A stretch of DNA of 64,000 nucleotides from Mesobacillus foraminis (GCF_004340465.1 NZ_SLVV01000010.1:223897-287896); one strand, 5' to 3'. Shown: positions 9,750-18,607, counted from the stretch's first letter. Translations and numbers: made by a program. The notes: generated by a model not told the origin, from the letters alone.

Positions 9750-10400
9750 CTAAATGTACTTGTGAGAGCCGTCACAGGAGGGCATCTTTTGGGAGTGGCC
9801 ACAAGTGCAATCATTTAATCCTTTTCCATTGAGAATTCGCTGCATGCATTTTTCAATCCTTGCCACTCGGGTCTTGGATTGTTTGGGCTGGGAAAAATGA
9901 TAAATGTATGCTCGTTGCCGTCCCGGCGTCAATGCTTCAAAAGCAGTTTTCAATGCAGGGATTTCATCGAATTTAGTTTGAAGTTCTTCAGGAATGGTGA
10001 ATTCGATATCTTTTTTAACATTCACTTTCAAACCGGCTTTTTCAACTTCAATGGCTTCCAAAATATAGGCTTTCAGGATGTTTTCCATTTCAGCTATTTC
10101 TTCAACATTTGTGAAACGAATCTGGCGCGCTGACTGTACATTCTCCGTTTGCTGGATTAGGATGCCCCGAGGATCCTGCAGCAGGGCACCTTTGTGAAAC
10201 AGAAGCGCACAATATTCTTTAAAGCCATGAATTAAAACGATGTTTTTATTCCCAAACGTATAACAAGGATGCATCCACTTAAAATCTTCCGTCAGCTCGC
10301 AGTCAAGAACAATCTCTCTTAACTTCTTATATTCTTCCTTCCACTCTTTGGCATTGCTTAAAAATTCATCAACTTTAAGTTTCGTTCCGCTATTTGTCAT
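9750..10400 (-). CDS. ydeI: YdeI-family protein with a C-terminal CDGSH motif
   Basis: This 216-aa protein has a DUF1801/YdhG-type N-terminal domain (WMHPCYTFGNKNIVLIHGFKEYCALLFHKGA region) and an OmdA/YdeI-like alpha-helical middle (ELQTKFDEIPALKTAFEALTPGRQRAY). The last 20 residues contain C-x-C-x2-S-x3-P-x-C-D-G-S-H (Cys198, Cys200, Cys209, His213). This is exactly the 2Fe-2S ligand pattern of CDGSH proteins. B. subtilis YdeI has the same general plan, to my recollection. The function is unknown; a small redox or envelope-stress role has been suggested for relatives. It is unrelated to the pectin genes around it. An AGAGGTG-like site on the minus strand supports the start. Confidence 0.8.
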   Translation of the reverse strand: MTNSGTKLKVDEFLSNAKEWKEEYKKLREIVLDCELTEDFKWMHPCYTFGNKNIVLIHGFKEYCALLFHKGALLQDPRGILIQQTENVQSARQIRFTNVEEIAEMENILKAYILEAIEVEKAGLKVNVKKDIEFTIPEELQTKFDEIPALKTAFEALTPGRQRAYIYHFSQPKQSKTRVARIEKCMQRILNGKGLNDCTCGHSQKMPSCDGSHKYI

Positions 10401-10740
10401 GAAGATACACCTCTTTTTTCATCAGCTGACAGTCTTCACACATTTTTGGCATTACTTGAATATTGATCAACCATAAATCTTTCCCATGCCCGCTTGAAAG
10501 CTAGTCTTAATCTCCCTCAAGAAGTGATCCAAAATGTGACTGATCGCTGTGCTGCCACCCAACATCTATGCCACAATATTACTTCCTAGCGGATATAAAA
10601 GTAAATGTCCGTTTTTAAAATGTACCTGTTTTTTCTCATCTTGTCCCATGTTATATTCTGCAAAAAACACACAAAGACATCTGGTTGTTCAGCTAAACGC
10701 CGATTAAACAAGGACCGTCCCAATGAAGAAACCTAAAATG

Positions 10741-10783
10741 AAAAATGGCGTGCCAAACTGATTTCAGTTGGCACACCATTTCT
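10741..10783 (-). terminator. Long intrinsic terminator of the permease gene
   Basis: On the minus strand, a stem of about 17 bp with one mismatch (AATGGTGTGCCAACTGA against its complement) runs into TTTTCATTTT. The 340 nt between it and the ydeI-like gene (10401-10740) show nothing I recognise. Confidence 0.75.
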
Positions 10784-10831
10784 CCATTTGCAAGACAGTT
10801 GGCTCTAACAGTATACTCAAACGATCTTTAA

Positions 10832-11701
10832 TTAAGCCTTTACAGACCCTACAAATGCACCTTTGACAAAGTACTTCTGCAGGAATGGATAGACGATCAG
10901 CATGGGCAGAGTGGCAACGGTGATGACCGCCATCTTGATGGTCTGGGCAGGCGGGACAATCTCGACGGCTGTATTATCTGCCTGCATCCCGCTGGATACA
11001 ATGACGATTTGGCGCAGCAGGACCTGGATTGGCCATTTGCCTGAATCATTCAGGTAAAGGATGGCATTCGTGTATTCGTTCCAGTAGGCAACGGCGTAAA
11101 ATAACGAGATCGTCGCGATGGATGGCAGGGACAATGGAAGAATGATTTTAAAAAAGATCATTAAATCATTGCAGCCATCTACCTTTGCGGATTCCTCGAG
11201 GCTATCAGGAATCGCCTGAAAGAAGTTTCTCATAATGATCAGGTTAAAGGCACTGATGGCAACCGGGAGAATCAATGCCCAGTAAGTATTGATCAAGCCC
11301 AGGTTTTTTACTACGAGATAAGTGGGAATCATACCGCCGCTGAATAGCATCGTAAATACGACGATGAAGTTGATCGCTCTTCTTCCATGTAAGTACTTGC
11401 GTGAGAGCCCGTAGGCCATCAATGAGGTCAGAACCATGCTAACCAGGGTTCCAACTCCTGTAACACCTATGGAAACAGCAAAGCTTTTAAAAATCGTAGG
11501 AGTTGAAAAGATATATTCATAGGCGGCCAAAGTAAAAGTAGTAGGAAACAGGATAAAATCTTTTGAAACGACCTCCTGGGTTGTCGCAAAGGAACTGGAG
11601 ATGACGTTCAGGAAAGGAATGAGACAGGCTAACGCAATGATCAGCAATATCGTATAATTAATAAAGTTAAAAATACGATTCCCTAAAGTATTTTCGTGCA
11701 T
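10832..11701 (-). CDS. ABC sugar permease, LplC/YtcP-like (MalG type)
   Basis: This 289-aa membrane protein has six predicted helices. The EAA loop ESAKVDGCNDLMIFFKIILPLSLP contacts the ATPase. The C-terminus QKYFVKGAFVGSVKA is typical of the LplC/YtcP/YesQ subgroup that imports oligosaccharides. It is transcribed away from its likely partner at 12019, an unusual split of the two permease halves. No ATPase gene is present, and these importers usually use the shared MsmX-type ATPase encoded elsewhere. Its partners are probably the binding proteins at 4517 and 13747. Confidence 0.88.
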   Translation of the reverse strand: MHENTLGNRIFNFINYTILLIIALACLIPFLNVISSSFATTQEVVSKDFILFPTTFTLAAYEYIFSTPTIFKSFAVSIGVTGVGTLVSMVLTSLMAYGLSRKYLHGRRAINFIVVFTMLFSGGMIPTYLVVKNLGLINTYWALILPVAISAFNLIIMRNFFQAIPDSLEESAKVDGCNDLMIFFKIILPLSLPSIATISLFYAVAYWNEYTNAILYLNDSGKWPIQVLLRQIVIVSSGMQADNTAVEIVPPAQTIKMAVITVATLPMLIVYPFLQKYFVKGAFVGSVKA

Positions 11702-11761
11702 GGATAATCCCTCCGGTTGTATTTATTTCTTGTTTCCAATATATCAATGGGCAAAATGGAG

Positions 11762-11950
11762 CGTCTATAATCATTTTTCCATCTCGTTTAATAGGCTCAG
11801 TAAAGATGATTATGCCAGTAAAAACAGGGTGAAAGGGAGAGAATATGCAAGGATGCTCACTTTATGAAAGCGTAATCATTTCGTTAGATTCCGGTCCAAA
11901 ACAGCTTGTTTCCCCCTTATTCTCATCACCTGACAGAATGATTATAGACG
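11762..11950. promoter_or_regulatory. Divergent permease promoter region with 13-bp inverted cores and a cre-like site
   Basis: ATGATTATAGACG occurs at 11938-11950 on the plus strand and at 11762-11774 on the minus strand, about 60-70 nt before each permease start. Each copy probably covers a -10 element or an activator site. A cre-like TGAAAGCGTAATCA (11865-11878) lies between them. A shared activator, perhaps the YesS-like protein, and CcpA repression are inferred. Confidence 0.5.
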
Positions 11951-12018
11951 TTATTCCAAAACTTTTTTACCTTATAAATGTACAGGAAAATTCATGAGTA
12001 AAATCGTAGGGGGTATTC

Positions 12019-13005
12019 TTGGTGAGAGAAACCGTTGTTGTTGCCAAAGATCCTAAAGGAGTTCCGCCAGCTCTGGATCAGAAAACATTGAAAGAAACCA
12101 GGAAAAATAGTTTAGCCAGATTAATGAAGAACAAGTATTTGTATCTCATGATCGCACCTGGCCTTTTGTACTTTATTATTTTTAAGTATTTTCCTATGGG
12201 CGGGCTTATGATTGCCTTTCAGGACTATCAGCCTTTTTTGGGGATTACCGGGAGTCCATGGGCAGGGTTTAAGCACTTTATAAGGTTGTTTACAGAACCT
12301 ACCTTCTTTATGTTGTTATCGAATACGCTCTTTTTATTTGCTTTAAATCTATTTATCTTTTTTCCAATCCCGATTATTCTGGCTCTCATGTTAAATGAAG
12401 TAAGGGTGAAAATGTTTAAAAATGCCGTCCAGACGGTGATTTATATCCCGCATTTTATGTCCTGGGTCATCATCGTTTCGATTTCATACGTCTTCTTAAC
12501 AGTCGATGGAGGGCTAATAAACGAAATGATTGCCAAAGCTGGCGGGGAAAAGATTGGTTTCCTTACCGATGGAAGCTGGACACGTGCCATGTATATTTTG
12601 CAGATTGTATGGAAGGAAATGGGCTGGTCCACGATCATTTATTTAGCAGCGGTAACAGCTGTGGATCCTCAATTATATGAGGCTGCAAAAATGGACGGCG
12701 CCAATCGTTTGAGACAAATATGGCATGTCACACTGCCGGCCATCCGTCCAGTCATCATCATTCTGTTAATTTTAAAAATCGGTCAAACCCTGGACCTTGG
12801 TTTTGAACATGTATATCTCCTATTAAACTCGCTAAATCGTGAAGCAATGGAAATCTTTGATACTTACGTCTATACTGCCGGGCTGAAAAACGGACAGCTA
12901 AGCTACAGTACCGCTGTCGGGTTATTCAAAGGGCTTGTTGGATTGATATTGGTCATAGGAGCAAACAAACTGGCTAAAAAATTCGGAGAAGATGGATTGT
13001 ATTAA
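12019..13005 (+). CDS. ABC sugar permease, LplB/YteP-like (MalF type)
   Basis: The start TTG 12019 follows TAGGGGG; GTG 12022 is a possible alternative. The 328-aa product has a charged N-terminal tail of about 40 residues and then six helices, beginning YLYLMIAPGLLYFIIFKYFPM, with the EAA loop EAAKMDGANRLRQIWHVTLP. It belongs to the LplB/YteP/YtcP permease group and pairs with the divergent permease at 10832. The YesL gene and binding protein follow on the same strand, so this is the main transport operon of the pectin locus. Confidence 0.88.
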   Translation: MVRETVVVAKDPKGVPPALDQKTLKETRKNSLARLMKNKYLYLMIAPGLLYFIIFKYFPMGGLMIAFQDYQPFLGITGSPWAGFKHFIRLFTEPTFFMLLSNTLFLFALNLFIFFPIPIILALMLNEVRVKMFKNAVQTVIYIPHFMSWVIIVSISYVFLTVDGGLINEMIAKAGGEKIGFLTDGSWTRAMYILQIVWKEMGWSTIIYLAAVTAVDPQLYEAAKMDGANRLRQIWHVTLPAIRPVIIILLILKIGQTLDLGFEHVYLLLNSLNREAMEIFDTYVYTAGLKNGQLSYSTAVGLFKGLVGLILVIGANKLAKKFGEDGLY

Positions 13006-13009
13006 ATAA

Positions 13010-13023
13010 TGAAAACGTTAACA
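13010..13023 (+). promoter_or_regulatory. Consensus cre site between permease and yesL
   Basis: TGAAAACGTTAACA fits the CcpA consensus TGWAANCGNTNWCA at every position. It lies in the 32-nt gap before the yesL-like gene, so CcpA could act as a roadblock inside the operon. Confidence 0.75.
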
Positions 13024-13037
13024 AAGGAGAGGCCGCG

Positions 13038-13688
13038 ATGGATCGGGTTGGTGAGCTGTTTAATGAGATTTGCAAGATGATTCTAATGCTGGTTTATATT
13101 CAGGTTTTATGGGTGGTGTTCACTCTCCTCGGGTTGATTATATTCGGTTTCGGGCCGGCGACTTATGCCATGTTTACGGTTATGAGGCAGTGGGTTCGCG
13201 GGAATAAGGACCTGCCCATATTCAAAACGTATTTCAATGCCTATCGTTCCGGCTTTAAAGAATCGCTGGGGGCTGGCCTGTTTTATCTGGCATGCGGGAT
13301 GATCTTGTATGTTGACCTGATCTATGTACAGTCGCAGGCACTTAAAGGGCTGCTGATGGTCATTTGTTTTCTCTATGCCGTCTCCCTGTTTTACATTTTT
13401 CCCATCCTTGTTCACTATGACTGGAAAAGTCCGGTTCTGAAAGTAAAGTGTTCCGTTTTATTTGGACTTTCTTATTTGCAGTATACATTAACTCTTTTTG
13501 CTGCCCTGGGAGCTGTTTATTATCTTTTATACCACGTTCCGGGAGTGCTTACCTTTTTTGGCATCAGTATCGGAAGCTATATGACCATGTGGATGGCGAA
13601 TCAAGTGTTTAAGAGAATCGAAATCCAGGCTGGAATACACGATGTAAAAGTAAATGACAGCCTCATTAAAGGAGGTGGTAAGGTTTAA
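13038..13688 (+). CDS. yesL: YesL-family membrane protein (DUF624)
   Basis: This 216-aa protein has about five hydrophobic helices. The DUF624 features include an N-terminal amphipathic start, a GFGPATYAMFTVMRQW block and a KTYFNAYRSGFKES loop. B. subtilis yesL (about 209 aa) sits in the rhamnogalacturonan operon next to yesM/N and the yesOPQ importer. The same linkage to ABC sugar permeases recurs widely, suggesting an accessory role in transport or sensing. An AAAGGAGAGG site supports the ATG. The 3' end overlaps no other gene, and an internal GGAGGTGG near the stop may serve nothing. Confidence 0.82.
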   Translation: MDRVGELFNEICKMILMLVYIQVLWVVFTLLGLIIFGFGPATYAMFTVMRQWVRGNKDLPIFKTYFNAYRSGFKESLGAGLFYLACGMILYVDLIYVQSQALKGLLMVICFLYAVSLFYIFPILVHYDWKSPVLKVKCSVLFGLSYLQYTLTLFAALGAVYYLLYHVPGVLTFFGISIGSYMTMWMANQVFKRIEIQAGIHDVKVNDSLIKGGGKV

Positions 13689-13746
13689 ACGCCTGCCTTC
13701 TTAAAATGATTGCTTAAAAACAAACAATTAAAAGGGGATGAAGAGA

Positions 13747-15270
13747 ATGATGAAGAAAATGAAAAAGAATAAAAGAAAAGTAGCAGCATTAAGTGCTTTA
13801 ATCGCTTCACAGCTTCTGCTGGCAGCCTGTTCAAGCGGCGGCGAAAAAGCCAGCAGCGAAACAGAAAAATTTGACCCTAACTCAAAGGTGGATGTCAGCT
13901 GGACAGCCATTCTGCATACCCCGTCTACGCCGACAGATACCATTCTGAAGAAAATTGAGGAGGAAACGAACTCTAATATCAAATTTAATTGGGTGCCGGA
14001 TGCATCAAAAGAAGAAAGGATTACCGCAGCCCTGGCATCGGGCGAGCTTTCAGACATCATTTCCTTGACTATGCTGACAAATTCCTCGGTCAGGCAATCT
14101 TTAAAAGCAGGGATGTTTTGGGAGGTCGGGGAATACCTCGATGATTATGATAATTTAAAGCTGATTTCTGAAGAAATGCGAACGGCTGCGTCGATTGAAG
14201 GCAAGCTGTATGGTGTTCCATTCCAAAAAGACCTTGCACGTTCTGGACTCCTCCTTCGTAAGGATTGGCTGGACAAGCTGGGATTAAAAGCTCCAACCAC
14301 CCTGGACGAACTGTATGAAGTGGCCAAGGCGTTCACGGAAGGCGACCCTGACGGAAATGGCAAGGACGATACAGTTGGATTTGGTGACCGGAACGAACTA
14401 AGGTACGGAAACTTTAAAACTTTAAGTTCTTATTTTGGAACGCCAAACGGCTGGGCTGTAGATGAGAACGGCAAGTTTACAGCGGAATTCGAAACACAGG
14501 CATATAAAGATACAATGGAGTATTCGAGGAAATTGTACGAAAACGGCTATGTGGATAAAGATTTTGCCGTCACACCGAAAAATGACCAGATGGAAAAATT
14601 CGCACAAGGAAAAACCGGAATTTTTACTGGCCTAGTAGGAATTACCGGTTTGAAGAACCTTGCTCAAGGAATTCAAAATGAGATGGAAATCGTCCCAGTC
14701 AACAAAATCAAGAGCCCGGACGGTGAATACCATATCTGGTCCGAAAACAGCGGAATCGGCGGCTTGATGGCATTTCCAAAATCAGAAGTCAAAACGGAGG
14801 CTGAATTAAAACGCCTTCTCCAGTTTGTGAATGATTTAATTGATGAAGAAGTATTTATGCTGATGACAGGCGGAATTGAAGGGGAGCATTATGAGGTTGG
14901 CGAAAACGGCGAGTTTAAAATTCTTGATAATGAAAAATGGCAGCAGGATGTCCAGCCATTCTCCAGCTCAAGACCAAGCGAAATTACCCACAATATTATT
15001 GACGGAGACCCTGATAAGCAGCTTGTCAATGAACAAATTAAAGAAAATGCTGATTTTGCCGTTCTTGATCCAACCGTTCCGCTAGAATCACAAACAGCCA
15101 GCGAACGGGGAACCGAGCTTGAAAAAATCATCATCGATGCCACCATCAAGTATATTATGGGGGACATTGATGAAAAGGGATTTGATGCAGAGGTTGAAAA
15201 ATGGAAGAAATCCGGCGGAGACAGCATGAGAGAAGAATTCGAGGCTGCCTATGAAAAGGCTAATAAGTAA
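13747..15270 (+). CDS. Oligosaccharide-binding lipoprotein of an ABC transporter, copy 2
   Basis: The start is placed at ATG 13747, 9 nt after AAAGGGG; ATG 13738 touches the ribosome site and is less likely. The 507-aa product begins MMKKMKKNKRK, has lipobox LLAAC, and shares the EF-hand-like DPDGNGKDDTVGF loop with copy 1 at 4517. Downstream of the signal the two copies are nearly co-linear without gaps, and differ mostly by conservative changes. This indicates a recent duplication within the locus. Copy 2 follows permease and yesL genes in a normal transport operon order. The ligand is inferred to be a pectic oligosaccharide. Confidence 0.86.
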   Translation: MMKKMKKNKRKVAALSALIASQLLLAACSSGGEKASSETEKFDPNSKVDVSWTAILHTPSTPTDTILKKIEEETNSNIKFNWVPDASKEERITAALASGELSDIISLTMLTNSSVRQSLKAGMFWEVGEYLDDYDNLKLISEEMRTAASIEGKLYGVPFQKDLARSGLLLRKDWLDKLGLKAPTTLDELYEVAKAFTEGDPDGNGKDDTVGFGDRNELRYGNFKTLSSYFGTPNGWAVDENGKFTAEFETQAYKDTMEYSRKLYENGYVDKDFAVTPKNDQMEKFAQGKTGIFTGLVGITGLKNLAQGIQNEMEIVPVNKIKSPDGEYHIWSENSGIGGLMAFPKSEVKTEAELKRLLQFVNDLIDEEVFMLMTGGIEGEHYEVGENGEFKILDNEKWQQDVQPFSSSRPSEITHNIIDGDPDKQLVNEQIKENADFAVLDPTVPLESQTASERGTELEKIIIDATIKYIMGDIDEKGFDAEVEKWKKSGGDSMREEFEAAYEKANK

Positions 15271-15284
15271 TTTTAGCAGATAAG

Positions 15285-15340
15285 CAGATCGCCCTTTCAC
15301 TTTTATTCTTTAATAAGAAGGTAAAAGGAAAGGGCTGCTT
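15285..15340 (+). terminator. Hairpin after binding protein copy 2
   Basis: GCCCTTTC and GAAAGGGC bracket a further complementary stretch (ACTTTTATTCTT with AAGAAGGTAAAAG), giving a long imperfect stem. No T run follows, so it may stabilise the mRNA end instead of fully terminating. Confidence 0.5.
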
Positions 15341-15596
15341 CTGTTAAAAATGTTCCTTTGACGTGAAACCATACGGTAAATCAGCGGAGGAATTCCCCCT
15401 CTGGCAAAGCTAGGTATGGTTTTAGAGATTCAGAAAAAGGTAAAATAAATGAAGGTGAATAACCAGTTTTTAACATGCAGGTTTGAACTTGATTAGGCAA
15501 ACCAACTAGTAAAAAGCCGAGAGAGATCATTGCAATTGAGAGGCTGAGGACGAAACTCTGGGAGGTTCTGCGAGGAAAACAATCCTGCATAGAGCG

Positions 15597-16063
15597 GATG
15601 AAGACGGAATTCAGTGTGATGTGCGAGAAAACTAGTTCTCATAAAGCCGATGAAGACTAATTCAGAGAGAGTTGCGAGGAAACTAGTCTTCATAAAGCCG
15701 ATGAAGACCGAACTAAGAGGGATTTGCGAGGAAACTAGTCTTCATGAAGTCAATGAAGACCGAACTAAGAGGGATTTGCGAGAAAGCTAGTGTTCATAAA
15801 GCCGATGAAGACCCAACTAAGAGGGATTTGCGAGAAAGCTAGTCTTCATGAAGCCGATGAAGACCGAACTAAGAGGGATTTGCGAGGAGACTAGTCTTCA
15901 TGAAGTCAATGAAGACCGAACTAAGAGGGATTTGCGAGGAAACTAGTCTTCATGAAGCCGATGAAGACCGAACTAAGAGGGATTTCCGAGAAAACTAGTC
16001 TTCATAAAGCCAATGAAGACCGAACTCAGAGGGATTTCCGAGAAAACTAGTCTTCATGAAGCC
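15597..16063. repeat. Nine-copy 52-bp tandem repeat array
   Basis: Nine consecutive units start at 15597, 15649, 15700, 15752, 15804, 15856, 15908, 15960 and 16012. All are 52 bp except the second (51 bp). Most units run from RATGAAGACCGAACTAAGAG to ACTAGTCTTCATGAAGYC. Each contains ATGAAGAC and GTCTTCAT as an 8-bp inverted pair. Degenerate half-copies extend the array to about 15500 and 16105. The outer units are the most diverged and the inner ones nearly identical. There are no unique spacers and no long reading frame. The array fills the gap between binding protein copy 2 and the GH28 gene. Confidence 0.95.
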
Positions 16064-16165
16064 GAAACTAACGAGAATTGTGAAGAAAACCGTCATCATA
16101 ATAAAGCTTGACACCTCTCCTCATTATCGAGAGCAGGTAAAGCAGATAAAAATGAAACATAAAAA

Positions 16166-16179
16166 TGCAAACGTTAACA
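16166..16179 (+). promoter_or_regulatory. cre site upstream of the GH28 gene
   Basis: TGCAAACGTTAACA agrees with the relaxed CcpA consensus. It lies about 125 nt before the GH28 start and just past the tandem repeats. A TTGACA at 16108-16113 could belong to the promoter, but its -10 partner is unclear. Confidence 0.65.
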
Positions 16180-16303
16180 TTTCAGGCAGGAGAAAGATCT
16201 GATTTTCCCGAAATACTAGTTACAAGCCTTAAAATCTATCAGCCAGAAACTCTTCGCTCAATAGCCGAAAAATAGCGAAATATAAAATAGAGGAGGTCAT
16301 TAC

Positions 16304-17668
16304 ATGGAAACTCTTGCATCAAGTACATATGATATTCGGCAGTTTGGTGCTGTAAATGATGGAAGGACAATCAATACAGCAGCCATCTCGGAAGCGATAA
16401 AAAGGTGTGCGGAAAAAGGCGGAGGAACGGTTTATGTTCCGGCCGGCCGTTTTCTGACAGGAGCGGTTATTTTAAAAAGCAATGTGAACTTGTATTTGGA
16501 GGCTGGCGCGGTACTGTCCTTTAGTACGGACGTCAATGAATATCCTGTTGTACATTCCCGCTGGGAAGGTGTGAAAAGGGAGGTTTATGCTTCCTGCATC
16601 TATGCGGAGGACAGCGAAAATATTTCCGTGACAGGACATGGAATCCTTGATGGAAATGGACAATTTTGGTGGGACTTGTTTCGCAACAAACAAAATCAAT
16701 ATCCCAGGCCGAAACTGGTGAGCTTTGATACGTGTAAGCATGTCCTGATTTCCGGAGTAAAAATGGTCAATTCACCTAGCTGGACCGTGAATCCCATTCT
16801 TTGTGAAGATGTAACGATCCATAATATTGCGATTGAAAATCCGGCCGATTCGCCAAACACAGACGGAATTGACCCGGAATCCTGCCGGAATGTACGCATT
16901 TCAGACTGCCATATTGATGTGGGCGATGATTGTATTGCCATTAAATCGGGAACTGAAGATACGGCCAGGCGGGTTCCCTGTGAAAATATTACGATTACCA
17001 ACTGTACGATGATTCACGGCCATGGCGGCGTTGTCCTTGGAAGTGAAATGAGCGGGGACATCCGAAATGTGACCGTCAGCAACTGTGTCTTTGAAGGAAC
17101 AGACCGGGGCATCCGCTTAAAATCAAGACGGGGCCGCGGCGGGGTCATTGAGGACATTCGAGTAAACAATATTGTCATGAAAGGAGTCATCTGTCCTTTT
17201 ATCGCCAATTTATATTATTTCTGCGGCCCGCGGGGAAAAGACAAATATGTCTATGACAAAAATCCTTACCCTGTGACGGAAGAGACGCCAGCCTTCAGAA
17301 GAATTCATTTTTCCAATATTACTGCCCGTGAAGTCAGTGCAGCCGCCGGCTTTTTATATGGACTCGCCGAAATGTATGTGGAAGATATCACCTTTGATCA
17401 TATTTCGGTCGCCATGGCGGAGGACGCAGAACCTGGAATGCCGGCGATGATGGCTGAGCTTGAACCCATGAAACAGCGCGGCTTTTTCTGCTGCAATGTC
17501 ACCGATATCTCGTTTAATCGAGTAACAGTAAGCAATCATGAAGGACCGGCTTTTTATATTGAAAATGGTAAAGATATCGAACTGGCCGGCTGCCGCTCCA
17601 AACAGCCGCGGACAGTAGAGGAATCGATCGCGGTCTTTAAGAACGTAACATCCGTTCATCAGATCTAA
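16304..17668 (+). CDS. GH28 polygalacturonase, probably intracellular exo-type
   Basis: This 454-aa beta-helix protein has the complete GH28 catalytic set: NTDG with Asp187, the Asp208-Asp209 pair in VGDDCIAIKSG, His238/His240 in MIHGHGGVVLGSEMSG, and Arg271/Lys273 in RGIRLKSRRGRGG. Those inverting enzymes hydrolyse alpha-1,4 galacturonosyl bonds. There is no signal peptide (METLASSTYDIRQFGAVNDG), unlike secreted endo-polygalacturonases. An exo-acting cytoplasmic enzyme that releases galacturonic acid from imported oligomers is the better reading. AGAGGAGG precedes the ATG. It starts a three-gene run with the hydrolase and pectinesterase that follow. Confidence 0.9.
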   Translation: METLASSTYDIRQFGAVNDGRTINTAAISEAIKRCAEKGGGTVYVPAGRFLTGAVILKSNVNLYLEAGAVLSFSTDVNEYPVVHSRWEGVKREVYASCIYAEDSENISVTGHGILDGNGQFWWDLFRNKQNQYPRPKLVSFDTCKHVLISGVKMVNSPSWTVNPILCEDVTIHNIAIENPADSPNTDGIDPESCRNVRISDCHIDVGDDCIAIKSGTEDTARRVPCENITITNCTMIHGHGGVVLGSEMSGDIRNVTVSNCVFEGTDRGIRLKSRRGRGGVIEDIRVNNIVMKGVICPFIANLYYFCGPRGKDKYVYDKNPYPVTEETPAFRRIHFSNITAREVSAAAGFLYGLAEMYVEDITFDHISVAMAEDAEPGMPAMMAELEPMKQRGFFCCNVTDISFNRVTVSNHEGPAFYIENGKDIELAGCRSKQPRTVEESIAVFKNVTSVHQI

Positions 17669-17689
17669 ATGCCAAAAGGAGAAATCAAA

Positions 17690-18598
17690 ATGGAATCCCA
17701 GGAAACAAAACGCCGGAAGTTATTAAATTTATTAGGAGATTTGCCCGAAAGGAACCAGATTCCTGCTGCAAAGCCATTGGCTGTACATGATAAAGGGGAC
17801 TACTTGCTTGAGGTCCTTTTGTTAAGCGGAGAGGGAGACGAACAGATTCCGGCGTATTTTGCCCGCCCGAAAGAAACAGATGGAAAATTGCCGGTAGTGC
17901 TGTTCAACCATTCCCATGGAGGAAATTATCATATCGGGAAAACAGAGCTGATCCAAAGCAGTGATTATCTTCAAAACCCGTCTTATGCGGAACAATTGAC
18001 TGCCATGGGCTATGGTGTCCTTTGTATGGACATGATTGGGTTTGGCGAGAGACGGGGCAGGGCAGAAAGCGAGATATTCAAGGAATTGCTTTGGAAAGGC
18101 CAAGTCATGTGGGGCAGAATGTTGTTTGACAGTATTACGGCACTTGACTATGTAATGTCAAGGGAGGAGGTTGATCCGTCAAGGGTTGCCACATTGGGAA
18201 TGTCGATGGGTGGTTTGATGGCATGGTGGCTCTCAGCCCTTGATGATCGAATCAAAGTTTGCATTGATATCGCCGCCCAGGTGGAGGCTGAATCCTTGAT
18301 TCAAAAAGGAGGGCTGGACCATCATGGTTTTTACTCCTATGTTCCCGGTTTATTAAAATACTTTTCCACGGCGGATATTCAAAAGCTGATAGTCCCGCGG
18401 TCCCATCTTAGTCTGGTAGGTAATCATGATAAACTGACCCCTTATGCCGGGCTTGGAATCATTGATGAGGAATTGACAAAGGAATATGCAGAGGCCGGGG
18501 TGCCCGAGAACTGGAAGATGGTCCGCTATCACTGCGGCCACATTGAAACAGCTGGCATGAGAGCGGAAGCCTGCAGATTCCTTCAAACTAATTTATAG
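17690..18598 (+). CDS. Alpha/beta hydrolase (YtaP-like, dienelactone hydrolase/acetyl esterase type)
   Basis: The start is placed at ATG 17690, 8 nt after AAAAGGAG; an ATG at 17669 directly abuts the GH28 stop and has no site. The 302-aa product has the nucleophile elbow GMSMGG (Ser172), an Asp in VGNHDKLTPY and a His in YHCGHIETAGM. This is a complete catalytic triad of the Abhydrolase_7/YtaP group. Its place between a galacturonase and a pectinesterase suggests an esterase acting on acetylated or otherwise esterified pectic sugars, but no substrate motif is visible. It is cytoplasmic. Confidence 0.75.
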   Translation: MESQETKRRKLLNLLGDLPERNQIPAAKPLAVHDKGDYLLEVLLLSGEGDEQIPAYFARPKETDGKLPVVLFNHSHGGNYHIGKTELIQSSDYLQNPSYAEQLTAMGYGVLCMDMIGFGERRGRAESEIFKELLWKGQVMWGRMLFDSITALDYVMSREEVDPSRVATLGMSMGGLMAWWLSALDDRIKVCIDIAAQVEAESLIQKGGLDHHGFYSYVPGLLKYFSTADIQKLIVPRSHLSLVGNHDKLTPYAGLGIIDEELTKEYAEAGVPENWKMVRYHCGHIETAGMRAEACRFLQTNL

Positions 18599-18607
18599 GG
18601 TGATTTT

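Noticed and set aside
15493-15693. Small repeat-encoded protein on the minus strand (MKTSFLATLSEL type)
   Set aside because: The 52-bp period is not a multiple of three and the typical unit has a TAG after ten codons, so no lasting frame exists; no ribosome site.
15597-16063. CRISPR array
   Set aside because: The whole 52-bp unit is conserved and directly abutting, with no unique spacers and no cas genes nearby.
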